NCBI GenBank assembly: GCA_001969505.1 | Contig: LSSK01000117.1 | Span: 1-15,052 of the forward strand | Source: Zancudomyces culisetae | Taxonomy: Eukaryota; Kickxellomycota; Harpellomycetes; Harpellales; Legeriomycetaceae | Direction of reading: 5' to 3' | Length of the DNA stretch: 15,052 bases | Shown: piece after piece, positions 1 to 13,606 of the stretch | Layout: every line of letters starts with the position of its first letter | Position numbering within the stretch: the stretch's first letter is position 1 | The notes under the pieces: model-generated | Told to the model about the DNA's origin: nothing | The model's database searches: none | Seen by the model: the letters and a program-made list of their open reading frames with translations, nothing else | Translations under genes and position numbers: made by a program

Positions 1-11
1 TTTTTGAATAT

Positions 12-30
12 GTAGCTAATGATTAGCTAC
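12..30. repeat. Perfect 19-bp palindrome (9-bp arms, 1-nt centre)
   Basis: GTAGCTAATGATTAGCTAC reads as a 9-bp inverted repeat around a single central G. The core TAAT-G-ATTA is the kind of dyad that a dimeric DNA-binding protein could use, and the RNA could form a tight hairpin only with a larger loop. It lies 1.55 kb upstream of the kinase start, so it may belong to the gene to the left. The structure is seen directly. Any function is inference, and an AT-rich genome makes such dyads more frequent by chance. Confidence 0.6.
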
Positions 31-510
31 TTGGTGGGAGGCGGAGTGTTCTAACCTACTAGTATGACTCACCATCGCTAAAGTTTCTTTGTTTACTATA
101 CCACCATAAGCTCTAAAGTTGGTTTTTTCGGATTAGGTCGGTCCATCTCTTTTAGATACTTGTTTGCGCATTGGTTCCGTTGCATCAGTTTTTTGTCTAA
201 AAATTGATAACAAAAGCATTTCTATTTGATACTCGGGGAATTTTTTATTTTTGCTAATCTGAAAGTTCGTTGAAATTAGTCTAAATTAAATTAAGAGGGC
301 AAATCAAGGTAGCCTGTTCTTTTTAAGGTTTGTAAATTTTAAATAACTATATAATTTTCAATTGGTACGAAATTTAGACTATAGGCAAATACACGCAAAA
401 CTTAAAGTTGCTAATCACAAACGTTGCAAATAGACTTATTTAATTGGGAGAGTCATGATAGTGATATTGGAGGCGTAAAGAAGAGTAAAAAGAACTATTG
501 ATCAACTTTG

Positions 511-553
511 GTTGGGCCAGCCCACTACACAACGGACTCGGCCAATTCTCGGC
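511..553. promoter_or_regulatory. GC-rich patch with three CGG triplets and a CCAAT motif
   Basis: In an AT-rich background this short island carries TGGGCCAGCCCA (513-524, inverted repeat with 2-nt centre). It also carries CGG triplets at 533, 539 and 550, and a direct repeat of CTCGGC at 537-542 and 548-553, offset 11 bp or about one helical turn. A CCAAT pentamer at 542-546 lies between the repeat copies. CGG triplets are the usual half-sites of fungal Zn2Cys6 factors and CCAAT is the HAP complex core. Whether this site is used is inference. Confidence 0.3.
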
Positions 554-925
554 AAAGGATATTATACATCAAGGTGACAGAGAAGAGTCTAGTAGGCTAC
601 GCAGTTTTCCCATATAATCAAAAAAATAAAACGAAGCAAGCAGCGAACAAGTCAGGAGTATCAATGATATAATACGTGGTTTTGTGTAATTTAGTGTTAT
701 TTTGGTATGGTTTTAGTTTTTTCGAGCATTATGTGGAATGTTGACTATCTTGAAATACAAACTCAGGAAGGATACAATAGCGGTATTTTTTTAGCGTTTG
801 TGAGACTATTGATTAAAAATCAAGCATAATTTATTTTTGACGATAATATGTAACAACACCATTAATTATAAAGGCGAATTGGTACAAGAAAAAAAAGAGT
901 AATAAATGCAGACAAAGGTAAATAT

Positions 926-957
926 TGCCGAATATTGGAAAAGAAAATAATTCGGCA
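926..957. repeat. Inverted repeat TGCCGAAT / ATTCGGCA with 16-nt loop
   Basis: Perfect 8-bp arms at 926-933 and 950-957 flank an A-rich 16-nt spacer. It could be a binding-site pair (CCG and CGG half-sites) or a weak stem-loop in a transcript. An 8-bp inverted repeat with a loose spacer is expected a few times by chance in 15 kb, so only the structure is claimed. Confidence 0.35.
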
Positions 958-1456
958 TTAACCCTTTATGTTAGGTACAAAAAACACTAGACTGTGCAAT
1001 ATACTGGACAAGTTCCGGCAAAAATAGTAGCGAAAAAAAATAAGGTTTAGAACAAATATTGTATCTGTAAATGGCAATTAGAAGATTTGAGAACGATAAA
1101 TACAGGACAAGGTACAAACGCTCAACGGGCTAAAAATGAGCAGCAGGTTGGGAATTTAAATTTAAATATACTATATCCAAGATAGAATGCCAAGGCTCTC
1201 CTGCTTAAAATATAAAGCAAAAGTGAAAAGAGCACGAAGAGAACATACAAAATTAACGATTGAGGCGATACTAGTGTGAGGACCCAAATTGTTTAAATTA
1301 TAGGAGAAAAAAACTTTCACCTTTTTAGTCGACGATACATAAACTTTTAATTTCGGGATTTCGCTCTGAAAAACAACAAAAAGTGAGAAAACTAACGGAC
1401 AAGGAAAAAGGGTGCAAGTTGGGCAATTATACTGCAACAATTTCCAAACAGAACCG

Positions 1457-1483
1457 TATATATAAATAATATATATATATATT
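1457..1483 (+). promoter_or_regulatory. TATA-like AT tract upstream of the MAPKKK gene
   Basis: An alternating TA run contains TATATAAA at 1459-1466, about 117-124 nt before the ATG at 1583. That is a reasonable place for a fungal TATA element. The tract is also a simple (TA)n repeat, so it may be only a microsatellite. No transcription start can be read from sequence alone. Confidence 0.4.
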
Positions 1484-1582
1484 GTGAAAAAAAAGTATAG
1501 CTATTAAAGTGGCATTGGATTTAAGTCCAGAAAAGCTTGTCCAAAAACCACGATTGGGCAGTACGGTAAAAAGTGAATAGAA

Positions 1583-4500
1583 ATGTCCTTTAGCAATATA
1601 TTTACTAGTAAAAAACACCTACAAGGGACAACTTCAGACGAGCGGGTAAAGGGATACAAGAATAGTAATACTAATGTTGGTCTTGGTGATTATGGGATGA
1701 GTAAGGAGGGCTCGGAACTACAATATCAGGGCGGTACTAGAATTGCAAATATGAATAATAAATTGATTTGGGAGCTAAAGGATGTTATACAATGGTTAGA
1801 AGACAGCCATTTTAACAAATTTATGAAGGCATTTAAAGGTAAGATTGAATTAGTCGTTATATAGTAGTTATTCAAGTTCTCAAATACCTGTTTTGTGAGT
1901 GAACCGTCACAATGGTTCATCAGTGCAAATGAAATCAATTTAATATCGAAAAAACGCATTGAATATTTAGAAAGATAACTTAAAATACATTTTTTTTAAC
2001 AAAAAAAAACGCTGCTCTAACCACACTTAATTTCATGTTAAATAAAACGTTCAAATAGAGAAAAGAATCAAGGGGGTAAAGTTTTACAAAATAAATGAAG
2101 AAAAGCTACGGGCAATGAATATCGAAGGAGGTGTAACGAGTCAAGAATGCCGGCAGTTAGAGGAGTCTATAAAAAAATTACGTAGTATGAACAAAGCTGA
2201 AATCAAAGAACTCGCGGCTATGGAAAAACTAGAGCGCTCGAATAGATCGGCCAAGCTGAGGACAGGCCCTAGGAAGGATTCACAGTGGAAAGTGCTGCAA
2301 AACATGTCACTTGAAAGCATGAAAAAATCATATTTTCCATTATATGATGTTAAGAACGATCAATTGCCGACAATTTCTGATGAAGTTTTATCTGGAGTGT
2401 TGAATGGTAGTAACGCCACCAGTGATAGTTTTGGAACTTCTGAGAGAATGATGCATAGTGTCGCATCTACAAGCTCAGAAAGGACACATTTAGACAGCGT
2501 TGGTAAAAAACATCCGCAAATGGGACAAATAAATACTTCTGGGAGGTTTACAAGTAGCCCGGATGAGAGCAGCGTTAAAAGAGAAGCTACACAAGAAAGC
2601 TCGCGTGAAAACACTAGTGGTTCTCTGAGCATTTCTCAGACACCTACTAAACAAGTACCTGAGGACGGAATGGGCACAAAGTCAAGTGTGTTTTCAGAAA
2701 AGGCATTCGACTTGAAAGATTATGGTGGTAGTGTTTTATTTAAACCCAACGAGTATAAGGCAGAGCATGGTGATTTTCTACATAGCAGCGACCCAGAATT
2801 TAACTCACAAAATGCCAATGGGAGGATGGAATTAGTTCATAGGGGTGTTGAAAGTGTTTCCAAGGGTACTGCGCAGTTAGAACAGGAAAAATTCGTTAAA
2901 GATTATCATAGTTATTTCAGACAAAAGATAAATGAAAATATATCTGATGCAGAGGATGCGGAAGATTATAAGGGAGGTAAACAATCAGAATACAGAGATA
3001 AGGTTATTTTTTCACCTAATTGGCCAGAAGAATCAGCGAGTAAGCTACGAAGATATGACATAAACAGAGGGTTAGAAAAAGCGGGCGGAAATTCTGAAGG
3101 TAGTGCTAGATTGGTGGCAACAGGAGATAAAAATGGGTCTGTGTATTCAGCGAGTAGTCTGCCCAAAAGGTTAAGAGGAAGCAAGACTATGGGATTTGTT
3201 TCATCAAGATATAGGGATACCGCTGGTATTGGTGGTGGAGATGGCTATAATGATGATAATTTTGTTTCAACTACACCATATGTTTACCATACTGGATTCG
3301 AGAATAAAACTGCTAAAAGTCAACATCATATGGATAGAAATTCAAGAGTAGGACAAAGTAGGGTTGATTTTCTTGATTTAGAACTAACCCATAGACCAAT
3401 TTCTTCGATGAAAAATAACTCTTTACAAGAAAGGCAAGTTTATGAGGGAGAAATAAATATCAAAACAGAAAACCTAGAAACCAATTTGGCGAATGACAAG
3501 AGTTACGAGGGTGTAGAATTCAAAACAGATATTCAGGAGAATTTTCCAGTTATGCGAAAATTTTCGTGTGGTGTAGTGCAAGTCTTTGATGCACCTCTGT
3601 TGGACAGTGACTCGGAGTACAACCAGGAGCAGAACAGTGGTAGTGACGGATACCAGGATTGGTCTGCTAGACCCAGTCCTGCGGTTGATGTTGATTCTGA
3701 TGTAAGCGAGCATGATGATAGTCAACCGCATAAACCAACAGTTTTAACACAAAATAAACACGCTGGATTGAAAGTGGTAGCTAAAAATGCACTAAAGAGT
3801 TTCAAGAACAGTGCGGATTCTCGGTCAAACCTTCAAAAAAGTAATGATGATCAAGTTGAAAAAGCAAAAGTGAAGATGAGAGTTGACACTGATGTTGAAT
3901 TCACAAACAGTGAAGTTAACACAGAAAAAAACACAGGAAAGAGTTCGGAACAAACCAACACGGAGGGCATAGTTAGCTCAACGTCAATAAAAGGTATGCA
4001 GGGAGCAGCCATACTGAAGAATTCGCCAGGTTTTGGACAGGAATTCGTGTCTCCGGGTTTGGAAACCGCCGTATCGGCAGATAAAGGAGTAAATCCTGTG
4101 GTTCTTCCAAAAACCCGACCAAAGAAAAATAGGTTTCAAATGCTTAGTAAAGGACTAAATATTACAACGCGGCTGGAAGAGGACAGTAACGAAACCAAGA
4201 AGAGGGGAGCGGACAGTATTATGAAGAAATTGGAGCTTTTGGTGGGATTGGAAGCGCAATTAAGCTCAAGTCGCGAGGGGTCAGCCACGACCGGTATAAG
4301 ACAGAGCACTAGTTTTACGAGTGATATCGATACATATGAACGGTCGGGCACGCCCAAAAGATACAATGGAGCTGAAAGCGGCCGGAGTGACAGGTATAGA
4401 GATTGGCAACAAGACGCTTATCCCCAACGAACAGGTGTCTTGGAAAGCGCGAGAGATAGGAATAAACTGTACCAATATCAAAAGGGAATAACATCGGCGC

Positions 4501-7500
4501 ATTCCTGGAAAAACTTTTCCCCAAACAACACTGGATATAGCGCTCAGCTTTATTCTGCTGAACAACAATACTCGAGCCCCAGAACTGGTGGGTTTATGGA
4601 ATGGAAAGTTTCTTCGACACCAATGTATAAACAGCAGGAAATTATGGAAGATCGGCCCAGTCGAGGGCAGGTAGGAAAGATAATACCAGAACCAAACACT
4701 TCAAGTGGCGATAAATCGAGTAAGACACAGATGGTTAGAACAGCTGGTGGAACTAACAGCATATACATGAGCGACAGCAAGACATCAGAAACAGGGTATG
4801 ATTCTGGTGAACTGAGCTCACCAAGTACATCGTTGAAGCGGTCACCTAATGTCAGAAGGAAAAGATTTGGAATGGCAAGTTCCGAGCATATTCCTGGTGT
4901 ATCTCACACAGAAAACACACAGGCAGACGCCTCAGAGTCGCCATCCGCACAACCATTTAGTAGTATTGTGTTTGCAAGAATAGGAATGAATTCAACAGAT
5001 ATGCATCCGATAGATATTGAGAGGTTCAAAGATGAAGTAAGTAAAGGAGTGGCAGTTGATGAAACTTTGTTTATTGAAGAGGTTATCTCACAGTTGACGG
5101 GTGGGTACTATGATGTGTCGCGAATAAACAAAGAGGAGTATATGGTGTGTCTGCTAGACGAAGTTGGAAGGGTAGAAATGGTTAATCTGAATAATGAAGA
5201 GATTTTAGCTGTGCTGCGGAAATCCGGCCAAAAGAATTCGGCACGGTTTGCAATCTGCCACCAAAGCGAAAAAGTGCATAGTAGATACAAGTCGCAGAAA
5301 TATAGCTCTTTTAGCCCTGGCGCTGGTATAGATGCTAGCGTAAATGATATTAATGCCGATGGCAGAGCACGAGGTGTAGGGAATGGTGTGTTTCAAACTG
5401 ATAGGGACACAAAAAAGGGTCATTCTCGATCACCATTTCCTGTTCCAAGTACATATACTTCATTACAGCAACAACAGCCATCATTTCTACAACAGGGTGG
5501 AATGATGGATACTTCTGAATCGGATGAAGAAAGTGCGCATGTTTCAAGCAAGTACAATCCTCAACAACAACATTCTGCGTCATCTTCGCCACTGTACTCA
5601 CTAGCGCGGAAGTGCAATGCACCCGTTGACAAGTCGACCGAGTCATCTGATGATATTAAAGTTAAAGAACGTGTAAGAGCTGAAAAAAGCAAGCCAGCAT
5701 CAGGCTTTGAAGCAAGTAGCCAGAATATTAGAGACGATGTTTACTTTGGTACAGATTCCAACTTTAATGCGAACAATATATATGATGATAAAATTGATAA
5801 CTCTGGGGCTGTGGATTCTGGAAACTCGGATTCAGAATACACTACAGAAACAGAAAATTCTTCGGATGTGCATATAAGCGAAACGTATCCACCATTGACT
5901 ATCAAAAACGTTGAGCTTCAAAAATATGGGTCTAAAAACGCAAATAAGCTCCAAATTATCAACGAAGATGATGGAGAAAACAGTATCAACAACGATGTCG
6001 GCATAACCGAGCAGCCGTATTCAAAGAACGATACTGCACCTAGAAATAAATCTCAAACAGGTATCAGACTGAAAGCACTCACAGGTCTTAAGGCGGATGC
6101 ACTGCATAATGCTACAAGAATTTCTGTTTTTAATAGGAAGATGATGACTGCAGACCCAACGTTTAAAGCTATATCTAGATCTGGATACAATGAAGACCAA
6201 TCGTTTTTACCTAATACTAATGCTTGGAAAATGCCAGCATACTTGGAGGACCAGCATGATCCAACATCAGCCTTGGATAGAACCGAGAGCGATCCAATAG
6301 TCATGAAAAATGATGATATGTTCGAGTATGAAGGTGGTTTAAATAGCGATAGAAGTATTAGGAATGTAAGGAGGTCCACTGATAGCGATGCTGAGGATTA
6401 TAGTCCTGAAAATGGAAATGGAAATGGAGATGAAGATGGAGATGAAGATGAAAATAGAAATCAAAATATGGATGATGGTAGGTATAACACGAGGAAAGCA
6501 CCAGGTTTACTAACAAAGAGTAAGTCGGAAGCAAACATCGGCACAATTTCGAGACGAAACCAATCACAGATGAAAAGAAATTTGCGCATGGGTGTGAGTG
6601 GCCTTCCAAAGCCCATGACTACAGAGGACGACTCGGAGTTGGAGCTTAATTTCAACGCTATCGCAGATAAACTTGGTATTTCAGAAGACGCTATTAAGAC
6701 CTGGAAAAATAACAACTTATTGTATCCAGGGACTAGAGCCACATTAATGGAAAGTCGGCCATCCAAAAACCAGATAGTCAGGCCGAGCGCCAATCTGATT
6801 GCGGCGGATTTGGATCTATTCTTTCCAGGCCACGACTTTGATCAGCCAGTAGTTGAAACCATTGAGTTTCCGATACCAATTTTGTCAGATGGGGAGGATG
6901 GTAGCGCTGAAACGAATGAAAACGGCAGTCTTGTTGGAAAAAGCAAATACCATCATATCGAAACAAGCGAATACAATAGCCATGGCCAGAGTAACGAGGT
7001 ACCGCAACAGTATAGCAGTGGGACAACATCTGCAGCAGCAGGCGGTGGTGTTGGTTATTACCAGGCATATATTAACAACCAGGACAATTTGAATATAGAA
7101 CAACCGACGACAATTCCAACGTCGTCCATAGTAGGGATGCAGCAAGGTGGCGATTCGTGTGATACTTTTGATTCTGAGCACAATCCAGTCCTCGGAATAC
7201 CAAAAGAGGTTGCTAATCCTTCATCACACATCGATCCTACAAACACTGAAAATCCGGCATTAGCAGACAACGCTCATTCGAACAATTTCAGCCGAACAAC
7301 AACGACGTCATCATCATATTCGAGAAACAGATCCGCTAATGATCTTGAGCAGGCAGCAATGACAGTCACAAGTGAAAGTACCAACGATGGCAGCAACGGC
7401 GGGAGTGTTGTGGATGTCCACAACAAAGACTTGCAAAATAAAATGATAAAAGTCGGTGTTACAGTAACTCGTGGGAGGAGTCTTCGGGCGGTCGTTCAAG

Positions 7501-9311
7501 AAACTCAGCGACGCAGAGACTTACTGCAAATGGGTGTGCAGAATTTGGAACAAGGATCAGAATCTACCGCGAGATACAGCAATATTAAACCATCCACTGC
7601 CTCTCGTACCAATGAGCAAGACCAGCGGCAGGAGCTAAACCCATCACAGAGAAGCCTGCAAAACGATGATTTATCAGCTGTCAAAAATGGTTCTAACCAA
7701 GTACCATCCAGCGTGGGCAATAGTGGAGACGATGGTGGTAATGGTGATAGAAGTGGAGAAAATGGAATGACTCTTGAGCAGGGTAAGCTAGGTTCAACTG
7801 ATCTAAGTTCATTCAGCTCTGGTGGTAGCCAGAACGTTAACAAATATCGATTATCCACAAAGTTATGGGGGCTAGTCCCTCAAGAAGTACCACCCGTTCG
7901 ATCTTCTAAGGATTTGAAGATATCTGATATCAGCTATTCTCGACTAAAAGACCTTGCTTCCAAAGATGAACAGCTATTTAAGAAGCGCTCAAGCCGCCAA
8001 CCACAACAATACCCAGGTCAAAGTGGTGTACCTCCAGCATCTGCCAAATACACTAATAATGGCAAGATCGATCTTTCTATTGCTTCACCTAGTTCTGGGC
8101 TGAATGAGCCTACAATGGACCACCAACTAATCATACGCAGAGCCTTATCATTAATCAAAAAACCCAACCCACAAACCAAAGATGAACTTGCTCTTGTTGA
8201 TGAGGCTGTAAAAGCCATGAAATCAAGTTCTAGCCATATGAAAAAGCGACCAATGCATCTCAGGTCACTTACAACAGCTCAGCATGCATCATTATTGGCC
8301 AGAAGGTTTGTTAACTCGCAGAATCAAGAACAGGGTGAGATAAATACAGATAGAAAGCCACTACACAACAACATAAATACATCTACGATTGACCCCAATA
8401 GTAATGATCCTAATGTCTTGCTAGAAAAATTCGGTTTATCGGAAGCCCAAACCAAGATTCAGTGGATCAAAGGTAGGTTGATTGGCAAAGGGTCGTTTGG
8501 ACAGGTGTATTTGGCACTTAATGTGCTGACTTGTGAAGTTATTGCGGTAAAGCAAATAGCCATGCCATCGCTAGGCTCTTCTTCACGCAAATTGAAGAAA
8601 AAAGAATCAACAATGCTGAGACAGCTATATATGGAAATCGAGCTACTGAAAGATTTGGATCATCCAAATATTGTTCAGTATTTAGGTTTTGAGATGAATG
8701 CATCAACTATGAACATATTTTTGGAGTATGTCGCAGGAGGTACCATTAGCTCGCTCATTCTGCAGCATGGACCGTTATACGAAGAAGTGATATTCTCATT
8801 TTTGAATCAAATTCTCAATGGATTAGCATATCTGCATGCCCGAAAAATTTTGCATAGAGACATCAAAAGTGCCAATATCCTGGTAGAAGAAAGTGGGATA
8901 TGCAAAATTAGCGATTTTGGAATATCGAAAAGAAACGACTATTCACTAGCATATGACACAAACTCGCGTATGTCTGTAAAAGGTTCGATATTCTGGATGG
9001 CGCCTGAAGTGATTAAGGGCTCTAGATACTCGGCCAAAGTCGATATTTGGTCACTTGGCTGTGTACTTGTGGAAATGTGGTCGGGAAGGCGACCATGGTA
9101 TGGATTTGATACCGTCCAGGCAATGTTCAAACTGGGTGCAGGAATTGGACCACCATTGCCCAGCGACCTGCCACCCGAAGGAATCGATTTCTGTAAGAGG
9201 TGCTTGATGTCCGACCCTACCGATAGACCAACTGCCAAGGAGCTGTTACAGAGCACGTTTGCTCAACCACCTGAAAATTATGACTATTCCAACTTTTATG
9301 GGAATTATTGA
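1583..9311 (+). CDS. BCK1: MAP kinase kinase kinase, Bck1/Mkh1 family (cell wall integrity)
   Basis: Model join(1583..1838, 2059..9311), 2502 aa. The family phosphorylates the MAPKK downstream of Pkc1 in the fungal cell-wall-integrity cascade. Residues 62-127 form a SAM domain (W63, DVIQWL, then F-K-E and IKG) that is complete only after splicing. Residues 130-2220 are mostly Ser/Asn/Asp/Gln-rich and probably disordered. Two islands stand out: a compact segment at about 1052-1155 and LFFPGHDFDQPV at 1672-1683, which I recall as conserved in Bck1 proteins. The kinase domain is about 2222-2487: glycine loop GKGSFGQV (2228-2235), catalytic K2250, alphaC E2278, HRDIKSAN with D2353 and N2358, DFG D2371, and WMAPE ending at E2402. 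YSAKVDIWSLGC and RRPW match Bck1 better than Ste11. All catalytic residues are present. The start is the first ATG after an in-frame TGA (1574-1576), with A at -3. Yeast Bck1 is about 1,480 aa, so this one is very long. Confidence 0.9.
1839..2058 (+). other. BCK1: Intron 1 of the MAPKKK gene (220 nt), inside the SAM domain
   Basis: The donor is GTAAGA at 1839 and the acceptor is TAG at 2056-2058. CTCTAAC (2015-2021) is a possible branch site 38 nt before the acceptor. Splicing joins one codon base (g) to 'ag', making Glu86 and putting the upstream 85 codons in frame with the large downstream ORF. The joined peptide reads as a continuous SAM helix bundle. Retention would add 8 codons and stop at TAG 1862-1864, giving a 93-aa product with half a SAM domain. 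The region just upstream of the acceptor in the exon-2 frame has a TAA at 2043-2045, which limits how far exon 2 can extend. Confidence 0.85.
6408..6476 (+). repeat. Purine-rich coding microsatellite (GAXGAX/GGAAAT type)
   Basis: Imperfect units of GGAAAT, GGAGAT and GAAGAT in tandem encode an Asn/Gly/Asp/Glu run starting at residue 1536 of the MAPKKK, within its disordered middle. It follows SDAEDYSPEN, so the whole stretch is strongly acidic. Such tracts commonly vary in length between strains by replication slippage. No function is implied. Confidence 0.7.
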
Positions 9312-10299
9312 TGTTTGGTTATAGCAATTTGTAACTATAACAGAAAATATGATCAAACTAGTGATGAACAGAGTAAGTGATACTAGTATAATGGCTACGG
9401 GAACCATGGGTAGAGAGGAGGAGGTAGTGATTTAGTCGGTTAGCTTTATTTTTTTTTTTGAATTCTTTTTTATTTATTTGTTGGCTCTTTTTTTTGTAAA
9501 ATAGAACTTATTTGTTTTTTAATCACTCTTTATTTTTCTTGTTCAATTCACTATTATGTGAGTTTAAATTTTGGTTTTTCAATACATCTGCTTTGATATA
9601 CTTGCGTTTAACTCGAAACAAAAGGTAAGCTTAAAAAAACTAAAAGTAGCAAAACAATATCAAATTAATAATTGGATGTATTACAGTATCCAATTGAAAA
9701 TGCAAAATGCAAATGGAAATAAATAATTAAAGTAAATAAACATATCCAATAAAAATAAGGAGTTGTTTTGATTAGCGATAATTTCATCAGTGATTTTCAG
9801 CAGTATTTATAAGTTGCTTTGGAAAACAAGCATATAGCAGAGAAAAAATAAACGGCTACTTACCTAACTATATTTTTTTTATTGACTTTTGAAAAAACAA
9901 AAGGGTATATAGAAAGAAAAAAAAACTAGCAAGAGTCGATTTTGGTTTGATTCCAAGTGAAAAAGTAAACAAAATAACAGAATAAATAAATATTCAGATA
10001 CAACGTTGAACTGAATCAATAAAATAAACACTCTTGTTACGTTTAGTATAATTGTATGGTATTTCTTTTTAAAAACTATAAGCAAGTAAATACTATTATA
10101 TCCATTTTGCAAGATAATAGATTTATAGCTAGACCTCCGTTTTTGACATCATATCAGAGAACACTGTAATTGTACGAGAAATAGCAAAAATATTATAATA
10201 AAATACACACACTTTACACACGAAGCAAGATAGTATCGTTGTCTTTATAGAAACGCATATCTCAGGACATCCAACTAACAGAGAAAAGAAATAAAAGCG
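9312..10299. other. Spacer: MAPKKK 3' end and MCM3 promoter
   Basis: This is 988 bp without a credible gene. The first 300 bp contain long T tracts (9448-9460 and around 9490), consistent with a transcript end. AATAAA-like hexamers occur around 9718. The right-hand part leads into MCM3. I looked for MluI cell-cycle boxes (ACGCGT), typical of many yeast replication genes, and found none. I also found no tRNA A/B boxes and no convincing snoRNA boxes. Confidence 0.65.
10194..10205 (+). promoter_or_regulatory. Possible TATA element of MCM3
   Basis: TATAATAAAATA lies about 95 nt upstream of the MCM3 ATG and is followed by a CACACACTTTACACAC stretch. The position suits a core promoter, but AT-rich sequence around it makes chance matches likely. 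Confidence 0.25.
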
Positions 10300-13339
<3,040 letters not shown>

Positions 13340-13606
13340 TACTTGTTTTTTCTTTTGATCTTGTTAGTCTTATACTTTTTCAATTATTATTATTAATATC
13401 CGTTATTATTTATTGTTTATTCACAGTTTTAAATGTAAACTACTACCACCTCCTCTTCCAAAACAGTTTTGCTAATTCACTTTTAGTTAATATAAGCTAA
13501 CAAATACCATAAAAAAGTACTATAACTAAGTACAATATACCGCCTTGCATTACGATATATACAATGAGTTGTATAAATTTGCCTGGTATACCAATATGAA
13601 CAAGCT
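13340..13606. terminator. Convergent 3' region between MCM3 and the minus-strand gene
   Basis: This is 267 bp between two facing stop codons, rich in A and T. TTTATT at 13409-13414 and 13416-13421 gives AATAAA on the minus strand, about 190 nt past that gene's stop, and could direct polyadenylation. Plus-strand signals for MCM3 are weaker (T runs followed by ATTATTATT near 13384). The short spacing makes overlapping 3' UTRs likely. The signals are inferred from motif and position only. Confidence 0.45.

Larger units (their letters stand above)
1..1582. other. Non-coding upstream region of the MAPKKK gene
   Basis: About 1.6 kb of A+T-rich sequence with stops in all frames. I see no tRNA, no recognisable ncRNA and no ORF that starts with ATG and looks like a protein. 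The two longest open stretches on the minus strand (1171-1440 and 1427-1618) begin at TTG and GTG and show low-complexity, non-domain-like translations. The region probably contains the promoter and 5' UTR of the kinase gene and possibly the end of a transcript lying to the left of the window. Notable elements are a 19-bp palindrome at 12-30, a CGG-rich patch at 511-553, an inverted repeat at 926-957 and an AT tract at 1457-1483. All are listed separately. Confidence 0.75.

Noticed and set aside
165-200. GGTTCCGTTGC as a possible tRNA T-arm
   Set aside because: No matching A box, acceptor stem or anticodon arm can be folded around it.
1071-1133. Short ATG ORF (20 codons, MAIRRFENDKY start) in the kinase upstream region
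   Set aside because: It could be an upstream ORF if the 5' UTR is over 500 nt, but there is no evidence the region is transcribed and such short ORFs are common by chance.
1171-1618. Two minus-strand open stretches (89 and 63 codons) upstream of the kinase
   Set aside because: They begin at TTG and GTG, overlap each other and the kinase start, have biased hydrophobic composition from reading A-rich DNA backwards, and match nothing recognisable.
2115-2117. ATG 2115 as the true kinase start
   Set aside because: It falls inside the SAM domain (residue 105 of the spliced model), and coding-like sequence continues upstream to a valid TAG acceptor at 2058.
6853-7181. Overlapping ORFs on both strands inside the kinase linker, and similar ones within MCM3
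   Set aside because: They are shadows of the long biased reading frame. The kinase frame is the only one continuous across the region.
9355-9370. TGATGA (C-box-like) sequence after the kinase gene as a possible C/D snoRNA
   Set aside because: No D box at a suitable distance and no terminal stem could be found.
10140-10299. MluI cell-cycle box or early cell-cycle box controlling MCM3
   Set aside because: No ACGCGT and no palindromic Mcm1-type site were seen; AAACGCAT near 10251 is only a partial match.
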